This document shows positions 61,889 through 64,000 of a DNA stretch of 64,000 nt, one piece after another. The translations under genes and the position numbers were made by a program. Source of the DNA: Amoebidium appalachense. Its lineage: Eukaryota; Ichthyosporea. Location: assembly GCA_963693365.1 (NCBI GenBank), contig CAVNZM010000009.1, forward strand, positions 9,176,001-9,240,000, given 5' to 3'. Under the pieces are notes generated by a model. It was not told the DNA's origin. It was given only the letters and a program-made list of their open reading frames with translations, and did no database searches. Position 1 is the first letter of the stretch. Each line of letters begins with the position of its first letter.

Positions 61889-62435
61889 CCCCCACACCCC
61901 TCTTCTACCCCCTTCCCCTCCCCCTTCCTCTCGATATACAACCCTCCCCCTCCCCCCTCCCCCAACTCGCCCTGCAACAAACTCTTTGCTGCCCTGCGCT
62001 CCCCCCCCCCCCCCCCCCCCCTCCCCTCCCTCCCCCCCCCTCCCCCCCCTCCCCCTCCCTCCCTCCCCCCCTCCCCCCCCCCCCCCTCCCCCCCCCCCCC
62101 CTCCCCCCCCCCCCCCCCCCCCCGATTGGCCAGGGGATTCGAAAAAGGGCAGCTAAACGGGCACAAGACGGTAGCTAGCACAACAGGTCTATGTACTTAA
62201 CAGAAATGATAGGCCACAATACGAAATACTCGGGTTCCCATGCTTGGCCATTGATTCCTGTCCCACAGTCACATGTTTAATATTGGCTTGCAAGTAGACT
62301 CAGGCTGGGTGGCAGATAACTTTGGTGAGCTGCCCAAATATGTTGACTGCGCATCTCTGATGCAGAAGATTGCTCTTGAAGCTTGCGACTGTGGGAGCGG
62401 TTACCAGAGGGTCACCATTTATGCCGCTGAATGAG
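60940..62435 (+). repeat. diverged gene-like repeat unit 2
   Basis: Block a: 60948-61110 (CCCATTCTGCCCTCCT...CTCCACAGGCGC). Block b: 61615-61705, with acceptor TCCTTTCGTCCCAG before PSAERSGSDGGEFITIQKSQ and TGA. Block c: 62180-62435, from acceptor ATGTACTTAACAG, including GWVADNFGELP. In the frame that is open through unit 1 block c, this copy has an internal stop and a shift. Poly-C tracts separate the blocks. Confidence 0.4.
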
Positions 62436-62955
62436 CACCGTGAATCCTGTGCACTCACATCCTCTCCTCTCTTCCCTGACGTGAAAGGGACCTTTTGCAG
62501 TAGGATATGTTTTTAATCCTCCCCTCAGCCCCCCAATCCCCACCCCCATCACCTTTTGCCGTCCACTGCTGGATATTGACCTGCGTGTGGCCATGGGGAC
62601 GCAGGTAGCTGCCCAAATCCATGCTGAAAAGCAGACAAAAATAGCAGGAAAGAATGATGAAAGAAAAGGGGAAGAAAACATTGTTACACAACTCAATCGA
62701 AGCCGTCTTTTATCCGTGTTCCCCGGGGAGTGGGGGGGAGAGGGGGAGGGGGAAGGGGGGGGAGGGAGAGAGGGGGGGGGGGAGGGGGGGAGGAGGGTTG
62801 CATCATCAAGCATTAGACAGCTCGGATTGGTAAAGTGTTCTGCCTCCTCAATAGTCAGAACCTTTTATTATTATTATTGATCGGATCTCAAAAACAGCCC
62901 ATCCTCCCCACACCCCTCCCACAACCCGTCTTCGGCTTTCAGCCTCGGCCGGGAA

Positions 62956-62956
<1 letters not shown>

Positions 62957-62993
<37 letters not shown>

Positions 62994-62995
62994 TA

Positions 62996-63043
<48 letters not shown>

Positions 63044-63062
63044 TATATAGTATATATATATA
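62957..63062. repeat. AT dinucleotide tract with symmetrical interruptions
   Basis: (AT)n interrupted by CACTATG and CATATATAGT. It is self-complementary over about 100 bp and could extrude as a cruciform. Confidence 0.9.
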
Positions 63063-63214
63063 CTAGTTAATGATTATGGGGGGGGGGGGAGGGGGGAGGG
63101 GGGGGGCGGGGCACGAGGAGGAAACGATATTGACTGCATATGTATCCACCCTCGCCCCCTCCCTCCCCCTCACTATTTCCCCTCTCTTCCTTTCTTCCAA
63201 CAAATATTCACTAG

Positions 63215-63875
63215 ACGATAATATCAATGAAATTTAAAGGCACTGTTGTGTTTCTGACCTTTGCTTTCTGTCCTCTCAGTGGTAGACCCTGTGAGAGGTG
63301 TAGTAGATGGTGGGGTGCTGGCAACAAGGCAAGAGGCTCTACCATGAGAGGGGGAGACGGGGACAGGGGAAGGGGAAATTCCGAAAGGGGGGGTGGAGGA
63401 GGGGGAGGGGGTTGAGTTCGATTCAGGACTACACTTTGGGCTCCATTCAAACTTATTATCCGCTTACTCTCCCCCCCTCCCCCCCCCCCTCCCCCCCCCC
63501 CCCCCCCCCCCCCCCCCCGGGGCCCCCCCACCTTCTCCTCCTTATCCCTTTTCATAAACATTCCCCCTCCCCAACTCCACTCCCCACATTTCTCCATCCC
63601 CCCCCCCCCCCCCCCCCCCCCAAGGACGGCTAAACTAGCGAGGGGCAGTTTACTAGCAAACTCAGTGGTGTACTCCACTGAACAGACGGGCCACAAGCAA
63701 AATACACCAGTGCCCATCATGGGCAATTGATTCTTCGGTGTGACTGTCCCACAATCAATTGTTAAATGGTGGTTGTCAAGTTGACCCAAAGGCTGGTGGC
63801 AGATAATATCGGTGATCTGCCCATTGCAATTATAGCCATGTGGTCACCATATATTGACGCTGAATGACCTGACCC
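63215..63875 (+). repeat. diverged gene-like repeat unit 3
   Basis: Block b: 63230-63350, with acceptor TTTCTGTCCTCTCAG and a frame ending at TGA in VDPVRGVVDGGV...EALP. Block c: 63665-63870, from acceptor TCCACTGAACAG, ending LVADNIGDLP...YIDAE and TGA. Block a is not evident here. Spacing between blocks b and c is shorter than in units 1 and 2. Confidence 0.4.
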
Positions 63876-64000
63876 TGCAGCTGTAACATACTAGGACACC
63901 TTGAACATTGTCTGCCCTCCCGCCCCATCCCCGTCCTCGCAATTGATACCAAAGGAAAGCCATGGATCCGATTGAGGTTAAACTTCCTAGTAGGAATGCT

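Overview
The window is eukaryotic nuclear DNA from an intron-rich genome packed with simple sequence: (CA/GT)n tracts up to about 330 bp, poly-C and poly-G runs of 20-55 bp, and (CT)n, (AG)n and (CCCT)n tracts. Most long open frames are translations of these tracts (His-Thr, Cys-Val, poly-Pro or poly-Gly) and are not genes. The real genes had to be built exon by exon from splice sites and reading phase. Three assemblies close perfectly in frame. Their content (an Arf-GAP with BAR, PH, ankyrin and SH3 domains, an F-box/WD40 protein, a GATA-type zinc-finger protein with a Gln-rich tail) points to an opisthokont. A unicellular holozoan such as an ichthyosporean is my guess, not a demonstration.

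Layout. 1-12.6 kb: mostly gene-free low-complexity DNA, with one possible terminal exon at the left edge, a 40-bp palindrome near 2.26 kb and a diverged repeat pair (5.9 and 7.2 kb). 12.6-18.4 kb (+): a six-exon gene for a protein with two GATA-like fingers. 20.7-29.6 kb (-): an eleven-exon F-box/WD40 gene with seven blades. 30.4-54.2 kb (+): a 29-exon ASAP-family Arf-GAP gene, 986 codons, with one GC-AG intron and a proposed 14-nt microexon. 54.6-56.1 kb (-): a 260-codon open frame of unknown function and a separate well-spliced exon. 57.6-57.9 kb (+): a small frame-broken candidate gene with an acidic tail. 59.3-63.9 kb: three diverged copies of a repeated gene-like unit.

The F-box and ASAP genes are divergent and share a promoter region of about 780 bp holding four TGACG (CRE/ATF-like) motifs within 62 bp. 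The GATA-like and F-box genes are convergent. By family knowledge, the ASAP protein would act on Arf GTPases at curved membranes, the F-box protein would select substrates for an SCF ubiquitin ligase, and the zinc-finger protein would act in the nucleus. Nothing in the window ties them into one pathway.

The most unusual signals are structural. (1) A dispersed intronic repeat family ends in poly-C, and every copy I recognised lies in the sense orientation of its host gene, on both strands. (2) Many introns begin with GT/G-rich and end with C/CA-rich simple sequence, so their two ends are complementary. (3) Two palindromes 54 kb apart share arms with a compensated base change, and each is flanked by 7-8 bp direct repeats.
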